Origin: Candidatus Mediterraneibacter quadrami
GTDB taxonomy: Bacteria; Bacillota; Clostridia; Lachnospirales; Lachnospiraceae
Direction: 5' to 3'
DNA length: 64,000 bases
NCBI GenBank assembly: GCA_019120575.1
Contig: DWUU01000048.1
Span: forward strand, 1-64,000
A program made the position numbers and the translations under genes. Position 1 is the stretch's first letter. Each line of letters starts with the position of its first letter. This document shows positions 17,489 through 25,570 of this stretch, in pieces. The notes beneath the pieces are model-generated. The model was not told the origin of the DNA and did no database searches. It saw only the letters and a list, made by a program, of their open reading frames with translations.

Positions 17489-17793
17489 GCCGGGCGGCAT
17501 GAATAGTGAATAGCCGCCGGGCGGCATTCATAATCTGCCTGCAGCAGATTATTCATGTGGGGCGTCCGCCCCATGTGAATTCTCAGTCTGCCGTGCGCTG
17601 GTGTGCAAGTGTCCCGCGTCCCGCATCCTGCATCTTCCCGCCCTGCGGGTGAATGGTATATAGCCGCCGGGCGGCATTCATAATCTGCCTGCGGCAGATT
17701 ATTCATGTGGGGCGTCCGCCCCATGTGAATCTACAGTCTGCTGTACGCCGGTACACAAGTGTCCCGCGTCCCGCATCTTGCATCTTCCCGCCC
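17489..17793. repeat. Two tandem copies of a palindrome-rich repeat (150-bp period) between ntpK and ntpF
   Basis: Copy 1 spans 17511-17643 and copy 2 17661-17793, with the same landmarks exactly 150 bp apart. Each contains GCCGCCGGGCGGC, the hairpin ATAATCTGC-CTGCA/CTGCG-GCAGATTAT, the hairpin TGGGGCG-TC-CGCCCCA flanked by TTCA/TGAA, and ends GTCCCGCGTCCCGCATC. A partial unit starts at about 17489. The whole 337-bp gap is non-coding; the frame that can be read through it merely repeats itself. It behaves like a dispersed intergenic repeat (REP/MITE-like) that has duplicated, and its transcript would fold into a row of stable hairpins in the middle of the ATPase mRNA. Confidence 0.85.
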
Positions 17794-17805
17794 GTCGGAC
17801 TGGTG

Positions 17806-18240
17806 TTACAGGTTTCCGAGTATCATGAAGGAGATGATCAGTCCGTAGAGGCAGACACCTTCTGCCAGACCTACGAAGATGAGGGATTTACCGAGTACGC
17901 TGGAATCTTCGCTGATCGCGCCGAGGGCTGCGCTTGCCGCGCTTGCCACGGCGATACCGCCGCCAATACAGGAGAGTCCTGTAACGAGGGCTGCCGCCAG
18001 GTAGCCGAGTCCTGTCGCGAATCCGCTGTCAGCGGTTGCCGCTTCTGCAGCCTGTACGTCCGGGCCGGCCAGCATCATGATGCCGGCGATGGCGAATGCG
18101 CCGAAGAAGAAGAATGCGTTGGTCCCGATGGCGCGTTTGTAACGCTTCTTTGATTTCTCTCCGAGCAGGTAGTAGCCGAAAGGTACGATAATGCTCACGA
18201 TGAGCGCGATGATAAAGATGATTTTTGTTGCTAAAGTCAT
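17806..18240 (-). CDS. ntpK: V-type ATP synthase subunit K (rotor proteolipid)
   Basis: A 144-residue very hydrophobic protein with four membrane helices arranged as two hairpins. Only the second hairpin carries the ion-binding glutamate (VGLAEGVCLYGLIISF); the first lacks it, as in other V-type K subunits, which halves the number of ion sites per mass compared with F-type c. TM3 (GLSCIGGGIAVASAASAALG) has no glutamine at the position used for sodium binding in Enterococcus hirae NtpK, so ion specificity is uncertain. Lies 21 bp after ntpI. Confidence 0.93.
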   Translation of the reverse strand: MTLATKIIFIIALIVSIIVPFGYYLLGEKSKKRYKRAIGTNAFFFFGAFAIAGIMMLAGPDVQAAEAATADSGFATGLGYLAAALVTGLSCIGGGIAVASAASAALGAISEDSSVLGKSLIFVGLAEGVCLYGLIISFMILGNL

Positions 18241-18261
18241 GATAGGATCCTCCTGATTTTA

Positions 18262-20208
18262 TTATTTACTTTGTTTTTTTGAATTCTTTTTTGTATATGG
18301 TTCAAACGCATGTCCGCTGCCCTTGTAGAAGCGGCTGAACATTTCGTAATATTCCAGACGGAGTACCTGGATGCCGACGATCAGACCCTCGAACCCGCAG
18401 ACGAACAGATTTCCGAAGATCACGCCGATCCAGTTGGGATGTCCGCTCTCCGCGCCGGCGAGCTGCAGCACCACTTCCATGATCGCGGCGTGGCTGACGG
18501 CGAAGGCGCCGATACGGATGAAGGAGATCGTATTCGAGAAGTAGCTGAGAAGCGTCTCGAACATCTCGAAGAATCCCTGTACCACAAACATGGCTTTGCC
18601 GGTTTCCATCTTGTCCGCGCGTTTCTGGATCGCCCGTGTGATCGGTTCCCGGAAGAACATGACGATCAGCGGAACGCCGAACATGATCCCCAGCACGATG
18701 CCTCCCGGCAGCGCATTTCCGGTCATGAACAGCACGATGGTCACAACGACCGCCGCGTAGAATACGAGTCCGGCCAGGCCGTTTGGGTCGAACCAAGCGC
18801 TCTCGATATCTTTCCCCCGGATGCCGTTGATGATGTGGAGCACCATCGCCACGATAATGAGGAACATACCGAACGCGACTGCAATGATGAACACGGTGTT
18901 CAGCTTGCCCAGGAACGGCAGCGTAGTCATATGGTCAATGGGCCGCATCCAGAGGGCGGGCAGCACATCCTCGAATCCGAAGATGCTGCCGAACATGAAG
19001 CCGAAGATGGTGGAGAATACACCGGCCGATGCGATGATCCCCGCCAGCGGCGCCTTCTTGAAATGATAGATCAGAAGGCCGCCGATCAGGAGCAGGAGCC
19101 CCTGGCCCACATCTCCGAACATGACGCCGAAGATGAAGGAGTAGGTGATGCCCACGAATACGGTCGGGTCCATCTCGTTGTGGGCGGGCAGACCGTACAT
19201 CCGGACAAACATTTCAAATGGTTTGAACAGCTTCGGATTCTCCAGTTTGGTGGGCGGTTCTCCGAAGTAGGCGTCGTGGTCGTCCTCAACGACAACGAAT
19301 ACTTTGTCGTCGTCCTCGACCTCTTTGACGAATTTCTCCACGTCGTCTTCCGCCATCCATCCGCAGAGAATGTAATAGTCTTCTTTATTGTCTTCCATCC
19401 GGGCCGCGAGCTTGCGCACGTCAAAGTTGTTGGAAAGCTCTTCCAGACGGTCCCGGGCGGCGATGAGCTGGGGCGCCCGGTCGGAGAGCATCTCGCCGGC
19501 CTGCTTGTCCAGATCCTGGATCTCCAGGTTCACCCGGGCGATCTCGCGCTCCAGGGCCTGGTATGCGTATGCGGGCGTTCCCTCGAAGTCATCTTTGAGC
19601 TCGATCCGTTCGAAATGCAGGGAACGGAATACGGCGTCCACCTTCTGGGCTTCCGCCGGGGAAACAAAATAAGCCCCGTACACGAAACTTTCATCCCGCT
19701 CGCCTTCCACAAAGATCGCGTTCAGGTCATCCATGAGGTATTTCTGCATCTTGTGGTAGAATTCCACGGCGATGCGGCCGAACCGGTATGTGATGTAACG
19801 GTAGTTCAGCACCTTATGGATGTCGCAGTCCACGGGACGGAAGGGAGCGATGACCTGCTGTTTCGCACGAAGCTCCTCGATCTTTTTCTTTAATTTCTCT
19901 TTCTTTTCCTGAAGGTCCTGATAATCTTCATTTGCCTTGCGCACGAGTTCGAACATATCGTCAAGTCCCAGGCCGGCAGCGGGCGTTACATTTTCTGCGT
20001 CAGGCAGATAGCCCACGAACTGGTTGGCTTTGGCCAGGGCGTCGCGGTAGGGGTTGAGCTCCACGAAAGGTCTTAAGTTGTCCACGGTCTTCAGTTCGGA
20101 CAGGGCGGACTCGAGCTGGATCTCATAGCGTGAGAGATACAGGTCGGTAACACGGTCAATGTCGTTCCTCGGACCGGATATATTGATGAATTTCATTTTA
20201 ACGATCAT
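18262..20208 (-). CDS. ntpI: V-type ATP synthase subunit I (membrane stator)
   Basis: A 648-residue protein: a cytoplasmic N-terminal half with coiled coils (EKKEKLKKKIEELRAK) and a C-terminal half with about seven membrane helices beginning near residue 350. The segment around FFEMFETLLSYFSNTISFIRIGAFAVSHAA carries the conserved arginine (FIRIGAF) that faces the K-ring glutamates and forms the ion half-channels. Length and layout are standard. It overlaps ntpC by 4 bp. Confidence 0.95.
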   Translation of the reverse strand: MIVKMKFINISGPRNDIDRVTDLYLSRYEIQLESALSELKTVDNLRPFVELNPYRDALAKANQFVGYLPDAENVTPAAGLGLDDMFELVRKANEDYQDLQEKKEKLKKKIEELRAKQQVIAPFRPVDCDIHKVLNYRYITYRFGRIAVEFYHKMQKYLMDDLNAIFVEGERDESFVYGAYFVSPAEAQKVDAVFRSLHFERIELKDDFEGTPAYAYQALEREIARVNLEIQDLDKQAGEMLSDRAPQLIAARDRLEELSNNFDVRKLAARMEDNKEDYYILCGWMAEDDVEKFVKEVEDDDKVFVVVEDDHDAYFGEPPTKLENPKLFKPFEMFVRMYGLPAHNEMDPTVFVGITYSFIFGVMFGDVGQGLLLLIGGLLIYHFKKAPLAGIIASAGVFSTIFGFMFGSIFGFEDVLPALWMRPIDHMTTLPFLGKLNTVFIIAVAFGMFLIIVAMVLHIINGIRGKDIESAWFDPNGLAGLVFYAAVVVTIVLFMTGNALPGGIVLGIMFGVPLIVMFFREPITRAIQKRADKMETGKAMFVVQGFFEMFETLLSYFSNTISFIRIGAFAVSHAAIMEVVLQLAGAESGHPNWIGVIFGNLFVCGFEGLIVGIQVLRLEYYEMFSRFYKGSGHAFEPYTKKNSKKQSK

Positions 20209-21251
20209 TGGATCTTACCTCCGACGTATGCCAGCGTCTCGCCGGGTGTCAGGCTGTAGCGTACACATTCCATGGCGGTCGTCAGCTTTTTGATTTCCTC
20301 TTCTTTCAGGAAGAGGTAGGTGTTGATCGGGGCGATGGAGTAAGGATTGCGCCTCCGGTCGATCTTGTACAGGTGATGCAGGCAGTCCGCATACATCTGC
20401 TCAATGGTCAGGTCTTTGCGGAGATTGTAGTGGTGCGCGTAGTATGTGCGCGACACTGCATTTTCAAATTCTTCCAGACCCGGCGCGTCCACCATTTCCT
20501 TGACCTGGTCGGTGGACAGCTTGTAGTGAATCGGGATGAGCAGCAGATAAATGTCGGCGGGCTTCATATTGTAATATTTCTTCGCCCGGTAGATCCACTG
20601 CAGGTTCAGAAGGTCGATCTTGGATCCGCGGTCCCTCATGAACAGTTCCAGATCCGCTTTTTTGAGCACTTTCTTCTGTTCTTTCCATGTTGATGTGAAA
20701 TAATACAGATCCAGTGTCAGGTTGTAGTCATAAAGCGTTACGTCCCGGGCGTCTTTCAGGCGCTTGAGAGGGGCGTAATACTCGGTGTTTCTGAGGTTCT
20801 CTACCAGCTCGTCTGTTGTGCGGGAAGTGATGAGCTTCTCAATGGAAATCTGCGAGTAGCGGTCAAAGAACGGCCGCTTGTAGTTCAGGTCAAACGGCTG
20901 TTTGTAGCGGTTGATCACAATGCGCAGGCAGTAGTTGATGAGGTCGATCTCGTAACTCTTCAGGATCAGCTTCATGAACTGCCGCTGCTTCTGCCCGCAG
21001 AAACGGTAGAGCTTCGTATAATCGTGATAAAGCGACTGGGTCAGCACCTTCTCGATGTTGCCGCGGTGGATCTGGTCCTCCGTCAGCGTATCCAGCGCTT
21101 CGGCATAGGCCGTGTTCTTCCGGAGATATTCGGCGATCTCGGGGACACTGCCCAGATTGGCGATCTCCACGAACTGGTCCGGCGTGAGGAGTCTTGCCTC
21201 CATGGCCCGCACCTTGGTCACGATCCCGCTGTATTCAAGTAAGTTTCCCAT
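20205..21251 (-). CDS. ntpC: V-type ATP synthase subunit C
   Basis: A 348-residue helical protein of the AC39/d family, the socket between central stalk and K-ring. It starts MGNLLEYSGIVTKVRAMEARLL, with the conserved Y-x-x-x-x-x-R-x-x-E/L pattern of the family N-terminus, and repeats helical bundles throughout. It lies 3 bp downstream of the G/H subunit gene and overlaps ntpI. Confidence 0.93.
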   Translation of the reverse strand: MGNLLEYSGIVTKVRAMEARLLTPDQFVEIANLGSVPEIAEYLRKNTAYAEALDTLTEDQIHRGNIEKVLTQSLYHDYTKLYRFCGQKQRQFMKLILKSYEIDLINYCLRIVINRYKQPFDLNYKRPFFDRYSQISIEKLITSRTTDELVENLRNTEYYAPLKRLKDARDVTLYDYNLTLDLYYFTSTWKEQKKVLKKADLELFMRDRGSKIDLLNLQWIYRAKKYYNMKPADIYLLLIPIHYKLSTDQVKEMVDAPGLEEFENAVSRTYYAHHYNLRKDLTIEQMYADCLHHLYKIDRRRNPYSIAPINTYLFLKEEEIKKLTTAMECVRYSLTPGETLAYVGGKIQ

Positions 21252-21254
21252 AGG

Positions 21255-21566
21255 CTATACCTCGGTGATGTGTCTGAGGATCTCCTGCGCATATTCCGTA
21301 TGCTTCTCCTCATATTCTTCCTGAAGCGTGCGGATCAGCGTCTCACTGCAGCCGCTCTGGCTGTCGAGGAGAGCGGATGTCTTCTTCTCAAGATCTTTGC
21401 GGATCGCATTCAGACGGGCCTGCGTCTTTTCTTCCAGCTCCTCGTCGAACGATTTTCGCTTCTTATCATACTCCTGATCAAGGACTTCCTTCTGCTCTTC
21501 GGCGTGCCGGACGATGGCCGATGCCGCGTCTTCAATCTCTGTCAGTCTGTTTACGATAGAGTCCAT
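21255..21566 (-). CDS. V-type ATP synthase subunit G/H (peripheral stalk)
   Basis: A 103-residue, almost wholly helical charged protein (MDSIVNRLTEIEDAASAIV... with repeated Glu/Lys heptads) that fits the stator subunit called G or H, the partner of subunit E. The ATG at 21566 has AGGAGGC complementary to 21572-21578; an earlier in-frame ATG would lack a ribosome site. First gene of the nine-gene operon. Confidence 0.82.
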   Translation of the reverse strand: MDSIVNRLTEIEDAASAIVRHAEEQKEVLDQEYDKKRKSFDEELEEKTQARLNAIRKDLEKKTSALLDSQSGCSETLIRTLQEEYEEKHTEYAQEILRHITEV

Positions 21567-21625
21567 AAAAAGCCTCCTGTTTTCCTGGGATAAGGGCGTT
21601 TTCACACCAAATACCAATATATTTT

Positions 21626-21653
21626 ATCATACACTTTTTAGCAGAAAAAGCAA
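21626..21653 (-). promoter_or_regulatory. Promoter of the V-ATPase operon
   Basis: Read on the minus strand: TTGCTT (21653-21648), 16 bp, TATGAT (21631-21626), about 50 bp upstream of the first start codon. The leader is short with no obvious structure. Confidence 0.6.
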
Positions 21654-21716
21654 GTTCAAAAGTTGCTCAGAATTATTCAAAAACAGTCTTCAATGACACG
21701 CGCGGATAACCTTCTT

Positions 21717-21745
21717 TTGACCTTGCCCGGCTCCTGTGCTAAGAT
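21717..21745 (+). promoter_or_regulatory. Promoter of trmB
   Basis: TTGACC (21717-21722), 17 bp, TAAGAT (21740-21745), 60 bp before the ATG at 21805. Confidence 0.6.
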
Positions 21746-21804
21746 GGTAAAGTCATTACTGAAAAAATGCATGAAAAAATTGTCAAAATCAGGGAGGAAG
21801 ATCC

Positions 21805-22455
21805 ATGAGACTGAGAAATATACCGAGAGCCGGAGAAATCATCCGGACCCATCACGCGGTGATCAGACAGCCGGAGCTTCAGCGGGGGTGCTGGAGCCAG
21901 GTGTTCGGGAACAGCCGTCCCATCCGCATTGAGATCGGCATGGGGAAGGGACGCTTCATCATGAATATGGCAAAGGCCCACCCGGAGATCAACTTCATTG
22001 GCATCGAGCGCTACTCAAGCGTGCTCCTTCGCGCGGTGGAGAAGTTTGATACGGACGAGTTCAATGAACTGACAAATGTGCGCTTCATCTGCATGGACGC
22101 GCGGGAGATCGGGGATGTGTTCGCTCCGGGGGAAGTGGAGCGAATCTACCTCAACTTCTCCGATCCGTGGCCCAAGGCCAGACACGCCAGAAGAAGGCTG
22201 ACCTCAACAGAATTCCTGGCGCGTTACGAACAGGTTCTGAAAGAGGGCGGCCTGCTGGAATTCAAGACAGACAATACCGGACTTTTTGACTTCTCGCTGG
22301 AACAGATCGGCGAGGCCGGGTGGACGCTGCAGGCGCATACCTACGATCTTCATCACAACGAAGAAATGAACCGCGGGAATATCATGACCGAATATGAGGA
22401 AAAATTCTCCGCAAAAGGAAATCCCATCAACAAGCTGATCGCCGTGAGAAAATAG
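21805..22455 (+). CDS. trmB: tRNA (guanine-N7-)-methyltransferase TrmB
   Basis: A 216-residue SAM-dependent methyltransferase that makes m7G46 in the tRNA variable loop. It has the SAM-binding motif IEIGMGKGRFIMNMA, then NFIGIERYSSVLLRAVEK, and the family signature YLNFSDPWPKARHARRRLT with the catalytic aspartate, followed by EFKTDNTGLFDFSL. Length is standard. Ribosome site AGGGAGG at 21792-21798. Monocistronic. Confidence 0.96.
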   Translation: MRLRNIPRAGEIIRTHHAVIRQPELQRGCWSQVFGNSRPIRIEIGMGKGRFIMNMAKAHPEINFIGIERYSSVLLRAVEKFDTDEFNELTNVRFICMDAREIGDVFAPGEVERIYLNFSDPWPKARHARRRLTSTEFLARYEQVLKEGGLLEFKTDNTGLFDFSLEQIGEAGWTLQAHTYDLHHNEEMNRGNIMTEYEEKFSAKGNPINKLIAVRK

Positions 22456-22553
22456 CGCTTCCAGCCGCACACATTTCCGGATGCTGCATATACTGTCCGT
22501 ATACAGAACGGCGCCACCCGGGCGACGTTTATGAAACGGATGGTGAGAATAAA

Positions 22554-22742
22554 ATGAAATGCTGCAAACCATGGAAATCCTGTATAAGTACATTCGTATA
22601 CTGCAGGCCCGGGCTGAACAGATGGCTGCTCTGCCTGCACCGATCCATGCAGGAAGTGTGCAGGATCCTCAATGCAGATCTGTGTCACGGCTGCGAAAAA
22701 GGATGCCGCAGTCCCCGCGGGAAATGCAGATTGAAAAAATGA
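22554..22742 (+). CDS. Possible small cysteine-rich protein
   Basis: A 62-residue frame with ten cysteines, including a C-terminal cluster (LCHGCEKGC) and an opening KCCKPW. GGTGAG stands about seven bases before the ATG, and codon choice (CTG, GAA, AAA) resembles neighbouring genes. The cysteine spacing suggests metal binding or disulphides, but I recognise no family. It lies in the 385-bp gap between trmB and tRNA-Lys, which otherwise shows only the tRNA promoter. It may be spurious. Confidence 0.3.
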   Translation: MKCCKPWKSCISTFVYCRPGLNRWLLCLHRSMQEVCRILNADLCHGCEKGCRSPRGKCRLKK

Positions 22743-22776
22743 GTAAAAAAATGGTGAAAAAAATATAAAAAAATAC

Positions 22777-22805
22777 TTGCAATTTCCCGAACGGTCATAT
22801 ATAAT
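22777..22805 (+). promoter_or_regulatory. Promoter of tRNA-Lys
   Basis: TTGCAA (22777-22782), 17 bp, TATAAT (22800-22805), 35 bp upstream of the mature tRNA. Confidence 0.8.
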
Positions 22806-22840
22806 AGCTTTTGCGTTATTCAATAAAGCACATAAGCTAT

Positions 22841-22913
22841 GCGCGATTAGCTCAGCTGGCAGAGCACCTGACTCTTAATCAGGGTGTCCAGGGTTCGAAC
22901 CCCTGATCGCGCA
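22841..22913 (+). tRNA. tRNA-Lys (anticodon CTT)
   Basis: The 73-nt sequence folds as a tRNA: acceptor GCGCGAT/ATCGCGC, D-arm containing TAGCTCAGCTGG, anticodon stem CCTGA/TCAGG around the loop CTCTTAA (anticodon CTT, reads AAG), and T-arm GGGTTCGAACCC. The discriminator base is A. CCA is not encoded (followed by CTTG), so it is added after transcription. Confidence 0.97.
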
Positions 22914-22942
22914 CTTGAAATCGCTGATTTTGCGGACACTGG

Positions 22943-22966
22943 AGCCGCGGGGTCGGCGGTTTTTTT
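22943..22966 (+). terminator. Terminator after tRNA-Lys
   Basis: AGCCGC (22943-22948) pairs with GCGGTT (22956-22961) around a 7-nt loop, followed by a T run. Ends the tRNA transcript. Confidence 0.6.
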
Positions 22967-22972
22967 CGTGTA

Positions 22973-23117
22973 GCAATGAGCAGCGCGGAAGAAAAGACGC
23001 TACGACCGGGGAATGCTTGCATTCCTCCGGGCGATGGCGTCTTTTCTTACATGCGGCGAATGCCGCGACCGAGATGAAGCGCGAAGCGCGGAATCGAGGT
23101 TAGCGCTGCTCAATTGC
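22973..23117. repeat. Nested palindromic element
   Basis: Three inverted repeats sit inside one another. Outer arms GCAATGAGCAGCGC (22973-22986) and GCGCTGCTCAATTGC (23103-23117) match with a single extra base. Inside are perfect 12-bp arms AAGAAAAGACGC (22989-23000) and GCGTCTTTTCTT (23037-23048). At the centre is GGAATGC-TT-GCATTCC (23010-23025). Further GC-rich palindromes (GCGGCGAATGCCGC, GCGCGAAGCGCG) fill the right part. The 414-bp region from the tRNA to the next gene is otherwise non-coding. It looks like a MITE or dispersed repeat, or a folded RNA; a frame across it lacks a ribosome site. Confidence 0.75.
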
Positions 23118-23327
23118 GGACGTTTTCCATGCGGCGAATGTCATGCTTGCATTATTGACCAGTGAGTGATATGATTTCTTTACATCAAAATTCCGGACAC
23201 AATTTCTGAATTTTCACTGTCCGACCCGGATTCTGTGTTCTCATACAGAATCTATTCAAATATCATGGCTTTTCAGCCGGTGATACCCTGTTTTGATGAA
23301 AAAATAAAAAAACAAAGGAGGAACTAT

Positions 23328-24290
23328 ATGGGAAGTGCTAATGTAGCGGTGAATAGCTGGCTGTCTGACAGGGAAAGATTTGCCGATCTTTTCAATGGTA
23401 CACTGTTTGACGGGAAACAGCTTATACACCCTGAAGACCTGGAAGATCTGGATCGGGAGACAGATATCCTGATAACAGGAAAGAGTGGGAAAACAAGAGG
23501 ATTGCAGCGTTATCGCGATATTGCAAAACGGTGGAAGGGTGGATCTGATCTCATGGTGCTTGCATGTGAGTCGCAGGCAAAAATTCATTATGCAATGCCG
23601 GTGAGGAATATGTTGTATGACAGTCTTACATATACTGATCAGATCAGGCAGTTATGGGGGAAATCTGCAGACCGGTCTGGGATGACCGGAGAAGAATATC
23701 TTTCTTCATTCCGGAAAAGTGACCGGATATATCCGGTTATAACGCTGGTTTTTTATTATGATCTTAAGCCATGGGACGGTCCGACAGATCTTTACGGCAT
23801 GTTTGGATTGCATGAAAATGGAGTTGCAGATAATATAATAAGAAAATACGTACCGAATTATCATATTAATCTGTTGGATGCAGGTGCAGTCCGTAATCTG
23901 AAACACTTTCAGACGGATTTACAGCAGATATTCGGTGTGTTAAAATATAGAGGGAATAAAACCGGACTGCAAAATTACATGCAGGAAAACAGAGATTATT
24001 TTACCCGCGTAAATGTGGATGCTTATCAGGCATTATGCGCATTTCTTCATTCAGAGAAAATGCTGAAAGAGATTAAAGATTCTGGAAAGGATGTGAAGAT
24101 AGACATGTGTCAGGCGCTGGAAGAATTGTATCAGGATGGAGTAAAAGAAGGAAGAGAAGAAGGGATAGCAGAAGGGATAGCCGCTGTGATCTCGAATATG
24201 CTGAAAAGCGGCATGTCAATTACAGATATTAAGAAATATACCGATGCAGATGACCGTGTGATCGAACAGGTGCAAAAAGACTTGAAGTAA
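23328..24290 (+). CDS. Rpn-family recombination-promoting nuclease / PD-(D/E)XK transposase-like protein
   Basis: A 320-residue protein; the ATG at 23328 follows AAAGGAGG with six-base spacing, so the longer in-frame reading is rejected. Features match the Rpn/YhgA group: N-terminal DRERFADLFNGTLFDGKQLIHPEDL, a nuclease core with LMVLACESQAKIHYAMPVRNMLYD, YPVITLVFYYDLKPWDGP, and a C-terminal charged tail with GVKEGREEGIAEGIA repeats. The family makes DNA breaks that stimulate RecA-independent recombination. Base composition is AT-richer than the flanks and it lies beside a tRNA and a palindromic element, consistent with mobile ancestry. Confidence 0.8.
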   Translation: MGSANVAVNSWLSDRERFADLFNGTLFDGKQLIHPEDLEDLDRETDILITGKSGKTRGLQRYRDIAKRWKGGSDLMVLACESQAKIHYAMPVRNMLYDSLTYTDQIRQLWGKSADRSGMTGEEYLSSFRKSDRIYPVITLVFYYDLKPWDGPTDLYGMFGLHENGVADNIIRKYVPNYHINLLDAGAVRNLKHFQTDLQQIFGVLKYRGNKTGLQNYMQENRDYFTRVNVDAYQALCAFLHSEKMLKEIKDSGKDVKIDMCQALEELYQDGVKEGREEGIAEGIAAVISNMLKSGMSITDIKKYTDADDRVIEQVQKDLK

Positions 24291-24298
24291 TATCATAA

Positions 24299-24328
24299 CC
24301 GCCCCGGCAGCAAATCCTGCCGGGGCGG
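24299..24328. terminator. Strong hairpin between convergent genes
   Basis: CCGCCCCGGCAG (24299-24310) pairs perfectly with CTGCCGGGGCGG (24317-24328) around CAAATC. Either strand lacks a long T run, but position between convergent stops and a 12-bp GC stem support a bidirectional terminator. Confidence 0.7.
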
Positions 24329-24334
24329 ATCTGT

Positions 24335-25267
24335 TTATTCGAAGAATTCCCGGATCTGTCCTGCAACGGTCTTCATCAGCCGCTGTCTTGATTCAACTGC
24401 CGCCCATGCAATATGGGGCGTGATAAAGAGGCGGTCCTGGTCTTTTACCCGGAAGAAGGGGCTGCCTTTTCGCATCGGCTCTTCGGAGAGCACATCCAGG
24501 CCGGCGGCGCTTATCTCTCCGGCGTTCAGTGCGTCAGCCAGATCGTCCTCGTTAATGATCGGTCCGCGGCCGAGATTGAGCAGGATGGCTTCGGGCTTCA
24601 TTTTGCGGAACGCATCGGCATTCATGATGCCTTCTGTGTATTCGTTGAGCGGGGCGTGGATGGACAGGATGTCGGACTGTGCCAGCAGGGCGTCAAAGTC
24701 TACCTGATGATATCCCTCCTGCGCCGGGGCGCCGGATGCAGAATAGTAGATGACATTTGCGCCGAAGGCCTCTGCAATGTCGGCGACTCTGCGGCCGATG
24801 GCGCCAAGGCCGAGGATACCCCATGTCTGCCCCTTCAGTTCGCGGAAGGTGGCGTCAAGCAGGGTGAAAAGGCTGGAAGCGGCATAGCTTCCGTCTTTTA
24901 CATATTTATCATAGTGGGGCAGATGCTCCATCAGATAGAACAGCATGGCAAATGTGTGCTGCGCCACGGATTCCGTGGAATATCCCGCCACATTGCGCCA
25001 CTCGATCCCGCGGCTGGCCAGGTATTCTTTGTCAAGGTTGTTAGTCCCGGTAGCGGTGACGCATACAAGTTTCAGGTTCTGTGCGCTTCCGATGGTCTTC
25101 TCGTTGACCGGGACTTTATTGAGCACTATTACATCTGCGTCCCCGATGCGGGCCGGGACTTCCGCCGGGGAGGATGCAGGATATTTTATGACTTCCCCGA
25201 GTTCTTCAAACCGGGAATAATCTGTGTCGCTGCCGAGAGATGCGGCGTCTAAAAAAACGATTTTCAT
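24335..25267 (-). CDS. D-2-hydroxyacid dehydrogenase (glycerate dehydrogenase-like)
   Basis: A 310-residue NAD-dependent 2-hydroxyacid dehydrogenase. I use the ATG at 25267 (MKIVFLDAASLG) because AAAGGAG is just upstream; a longer in-frame reading would include the promoter. The Rossmann motif GILGLGAIGRRVADIA, the catalytic arginine in LLNLGRGPIINE, the DVLSEEP glutamate region and the histidine in ITPHIAW are all present. It reduces a 2-keto acid such as hydroxypyruvate or glyoxylate; the exact substrate is not determined by sequence. Confidence 0.9.
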   Translation of the reverse strand: MKIVFLDAASLGSDTDYSRFEELGEVIKYPASSPAEVPARIGDADVIVLNKVPVNEKTIGSAQNLKLVCVTATGTNNLDKEYLASRGIEWRNVAGYSTESVAQHTFAMLFYLMEHLPHYDKYVKDGSYAASSLFTLLDATFRELKGQTWGILGLGAIGRRVADIAEAFGANVIYYSASGAPAQEGYHQVDFDALLAQSDILSIHAPLNEYTEGIMNADAFRKMKPEAILLNLGRGPIINEDDLADALNAGEISAAGLDVLSEEPMRKGSPFFRVKDQDRLFITPHIAWAAVESRQRLMKTVAGQIREFFE

Positions 25268-25306
25268 GTTGGTTCTCCTTTGCTTGTTATGAGTTAAGCT
25301 ATAAAA

Positions 25307-25335
25307 AGGATAGTCTGAAAACCGGGGAAAGTCAA
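25307..25335 (-). promoter_or_regulatory. Promoter of the 2-hydroxyacid dehydrogenase gene
   Basis: On the minus strand TTGACT (25335-25330), 17 bp, TATCCT (25312-25307), 40 bp before the start codon. Divergent from the thiT promoter. Confidence 0.65.
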
Positions 25336-25365
25336 TAAGCATTATGCGCCTGCAGCGGTGCGGAT

Positions 25366-25394
25366 TTGACAAATTTCGCTTTGTAATGTAATAT
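25366..25394 (+). promoter_or_regulatory. Promoter of thiT
   Basis: Consensus TTGACA (25366-25371), 17 bp, TAATAT (25389-25394), about 35 bp before the riboswitch. Confidence 0.78.
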
Positions 25395-25427
25395 AAGAAC
25401 GGTTTACAAATTAAATACGGATTGATG

Positions 25428-25513
25428 ACAGGGGGAGCTTGTATGACAGGCTGAGAGGAAGTTGGAAACTTCGACCCGCAACCTGATTTGGATAATGCCA
25501 ACGTAGGGATGTG
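25428..25513 (+). promoter_or_regulatory. TPP riboswitch (THI element)
   Basis: The conserved thiamine-pyrophosphate aptamer is visible: GGGGGAGC, then GACAGGCTGAGAGG, a short variable hairpin GTTGGAAACTTC, CGACCC, and the 3' half ACCTGATTTGGATAATGCC followed by AACGTAGGGA. It lies in the 303-bp non-coding stretch upstream of thiT, between a consensus promoter and the thiT ribosome site at 25557-25562. TPP binding should switch off the gene; the expression platform between 25514 and 25556 is not obvious. Confidence 0.95.
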
Positions 25514-25570
25514 TTATGAGTGCCATTCGTGCCCTTTTGTTTTCAATCTGAGAACAGGAGGGTTTTAATT

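Noticed and set aside
17446..17724. Minus-strand frame whose product repeats the same peptide twice
   Set aside because: It is the translation of the tandem palindromic repeat between ntpK and ntpF; no ribosome site and no independent evidence of coding.
17469..17805. CRISPR array in the repetitive spacer
   Set aside because: Only two long units with a 150-bp period and internal palindromes; no short repeats with unique spacers and no cas genes.
13006..20693. Long plus-strand open frames across the V-ATPase operon (for example 18310-19893)
   Set aside because: They are antisense to the well-supported ntp genes, lack ribosome sites and give low-complexity His/Arg/Gly-rich products expected from GC-rich third positions.
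22915..23103. Small plus-strand frame after tRNA-Lys
   Set aside because: It begins in the tRNA terminator and reads through the nested palindromic element; no ribosome site.
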